Under the pieces are notes generated by a model. The model saw nothing but the letters and a program-made list of their open reading frames with translations, did not search any database and was not told where the DNA came from. A stretch of DNA of 64,000 bases from an uncultured Dorea sp. (lineage in GTDB: Bacteria > Bacillota > Clostridia > Lachnospirales > Lachnospiraceae): positions 5,491 to 69,490 of the forward strand of contig CAJTQA010000010.1 in assembly GCA_910578455.1 (NCBI GenBank). The letters are read 5' to 3'. The position numbers were made by a program, and so were the translations under genes. Positions 63,149 through 64,000 of the stretch are shown here, piece after piece (the stretch's first letter is position 1; every line of letters starts with the position of its first letter).

Positions 63149-63349
63149 GTGGAAGAGGCGAGGAAAAAACTCAGGCTCTGCCTGCTGCTTGTAGTTGCGG
63201 CGGCAGTGATCATAGGTGCCGTATATTATATCACCGATGTGAGGAACGGGCATGACATGAGCGGGGGAACGCTTGTCAGGGAAATGACGCACGGCGCTCA
63301 TGGAGCCGAAATCATAGCCGGGAGGGTCTGCCATGGCATCACCTGTTAG
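63149..63349 (+). CDS. Small membrane protein ahead of spoVAA (66 aa)
   Basis: GTG start 8 bases after GAAGGAGG. MEEARKKLRLCLLLVVAAAV leads into one membrane helix to about residue 28, then a short outside part with GHDMSGGTLVREMTHGAHGA and two cysteines near the end (GRVCHGITC). It lies directly behind the sigma-G-type promoter and its end overlaps the spoVAA start by 17 bases, so it is probably made in the forespore. I do not recognise the family. Confidence 0.6.
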   Translation: MEEARKKLRLCLLLVVAAAVIIGAVYYITDVRNGHDMSGGTLVREMTHGAHGAEIIAGRVCHGITC

Positions 63350-64000
63350 CGATACAATTTATATCAAGGCAGATAAAAACACAGAGGTCACAAAGCCGGA
63401 CGTGACCTTGGGCGATGTCCTTAAGATAGAATGTGCAAACCCTTCTGTGCTTTCCAGGGTGAAAACGCTGAAACTGCTGAAATTCCATCATAAGGACAAC
63501 AAGAAACAGAACAGGACGGCAGTGTCTATCTTGAAGGTGATTGCCTGCATCCATGAGGTATATCCCAATGTGGAGGTTCAGAACGAAGGGGAGCAGGACT
63601 TTATCGTTACATTGGAGGAACAGAAGACGCCGGGAGGGTTCGTGCATTGGACGAAAGTGATTGTTGTCGTAGCAATCAGCTTTACCGGCGCTGCATTTTC
63701 AATCATGGCATTTAACAACGATGTTGATGTGACAAAACTGTTCGGCCAGGTGTATGAGCTTATGACAGGCAGTAAGTCGGACGGGTTTAGCATACTGGAG
63801 CTTACGTACTGCCTGGGGCTTATTATCGGCATACTTGTATTTTTCAACCATTTTGGAAAAAAGAAATTCACGGTGGACCCGACGCCGATGGAAGTTGAGA
63901 TGCGCCTGTATGAGAATGACATCCAGACGACGCTTCTTGAGACTTATTCCCGGAAGGAGAAAGAGCTTGATGTGGGCAATGCAAATCGTTCTGGCAATTC
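63333..64000 (+). CDS. spoVAA: Stage V sporulation protein AA, N-terminal part (cut by window edge)
   Basis: From ATG 63333 (GGGAGG 8 bases upstream) the frame stays open to the last base, about 222 residues. A soluble N-terminal domain (SDTIYIKADKNTEVTKPDVT, then LGDVLKIECANPSVLSRVK) is followed by helices (KVIVVVAISFTGAAFSIMAF; YCLGLIIGILVFFNHF) and the SpoVAA end signature TVDPTPMEVEMRLYENDI. SpoVA proteins move dipicolinic acid into the spore and out at germination. The protein appears to have almost reached its usual length at the edge. Confidence 0.88.
   Translation, partial: MASPVSDTIYIKADKNTEVTKPDVTLGDVLKIECANPSVLSRVKTLKLLKFHHKDNKKQNRTAVSILKVIACIHEVYPNVEVQNEGEQDFIVTLEEQKTPGGFVHWTKVIVVVAISFTGAAFSIMAFNNDVDVTKLFGQVYELMTGSKSDGFSILELTYCLGLIIGILVFFNHFGKKKFTVDPTPMEVEMRLYENDIQTTLLETYSRKEKELDVGNANRSGN

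Noticed and set aside
1..64000. CRISPR arrays, tRNA or rRNA genes
   Set aside because: No regularly spaced repeats and no tRNA-like cloverleaf or rRNA sequence was noticed on reading; a computed scan was not possible.

Overview
The window looks like a chromosomal segment of a spore-forming, anaerobic Firmicute of the Lachnospiraceae type. Reasons: a spoIIAA-spoIIAB-sigF operon followed by spoVAA, [FeFe]-hydrogenase maturases (HydE, HydG, HydF), an iron-sulfur L-serine dehydratase, a type II fatty-acid cluster with FabK instead of FabI, a T-box leader on valS, and strong AGGAGG ribosome binding sites. No rRNA, tRNA or CRISPR array was recognised. The species assignment is inference.

Layout. 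1-4.6 kb is a worn accessory stretch: the end of a radical SAM gene, remnants of two insertion sequences, a DUF3795-type cysteine-rich protein, a collapsed divergent AraC/MFS pair and a GNAT acetyltransferase. 4.8-9.4 kb holds a membrane protein, a DUF2130 coiled-coil protein, and a Fic protein overlapping a GH42 beta-galactosidase. 9.4-14.5 kb is an amino-acid catabolic island: a divergent XRE-cupin regulator, an AGCS sodium symporter, and Ord, OrtA and OrtB of oxidative ornithine degradation, without the aminomutase OraS/OraE. 14.6-18.0 kb (minus) is an ABC exporter with a two-component system whose response regulator is broken. 18.2-21.8 kb carries YaaA, a membrane protein/LuxR pair, two small conserved-looking proteins and a WYL regulator; 21.9-23.4 kb is the serine dehydratase.

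23.5-34.6 kb is the fatty-acid operon: fabH, acpP, fabK, fabD, fabG, fabF, accB, fabZ, accC, a fused accDA, a second FabK-like flavoprotein and a MarR regulator. A near-consensus promoter overlapped by TTTGA-N3-TCAAA palindromes precedes it, and the MarR protein is the likely FabT-type repressor. A sirtuin and a CPBP protease follow. 36.4-41.9 kb is a peptide-resistance type cassette (two-component system, ATPase, two permeases, YxeA, and the tail of an FtsX permease) with three 11-bp direct repeats in its promoter. 41.9-45.9 kb (minus) is hydE-hydG-hydF with a promoter and a structured, terminator-bearing leader.

45.9-47.2 kb is a strikingly AT-rich module of a STAS-like fragment, a STAS-like protein and a PIN-domain protein. 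Next come a PadR operon, an orphan prepilin peptidase, NiaR, a transglutaminase-like lipoprotein, a three-gene thiol/iron-sulfur redox operon (TlpA-like, CD1871A-type CXXC peptide, NapH-like ferredoxin) and an MNT-HEPN pair. 53.3-61.5 kb is housekeeping: T-box, valS, an LtaS-like sulfatase, folC, a small acidic ORF and a TPR membrane protein. 61.6-64 kb is the forespore sigma operon and, behind a sigma-G-type promoter, a small membrane protein and the start of spoVAA, which runs off the window. Start sites were moved from the longest reading frame where a ribosome binding site or family N-terminus favoured a later codon.
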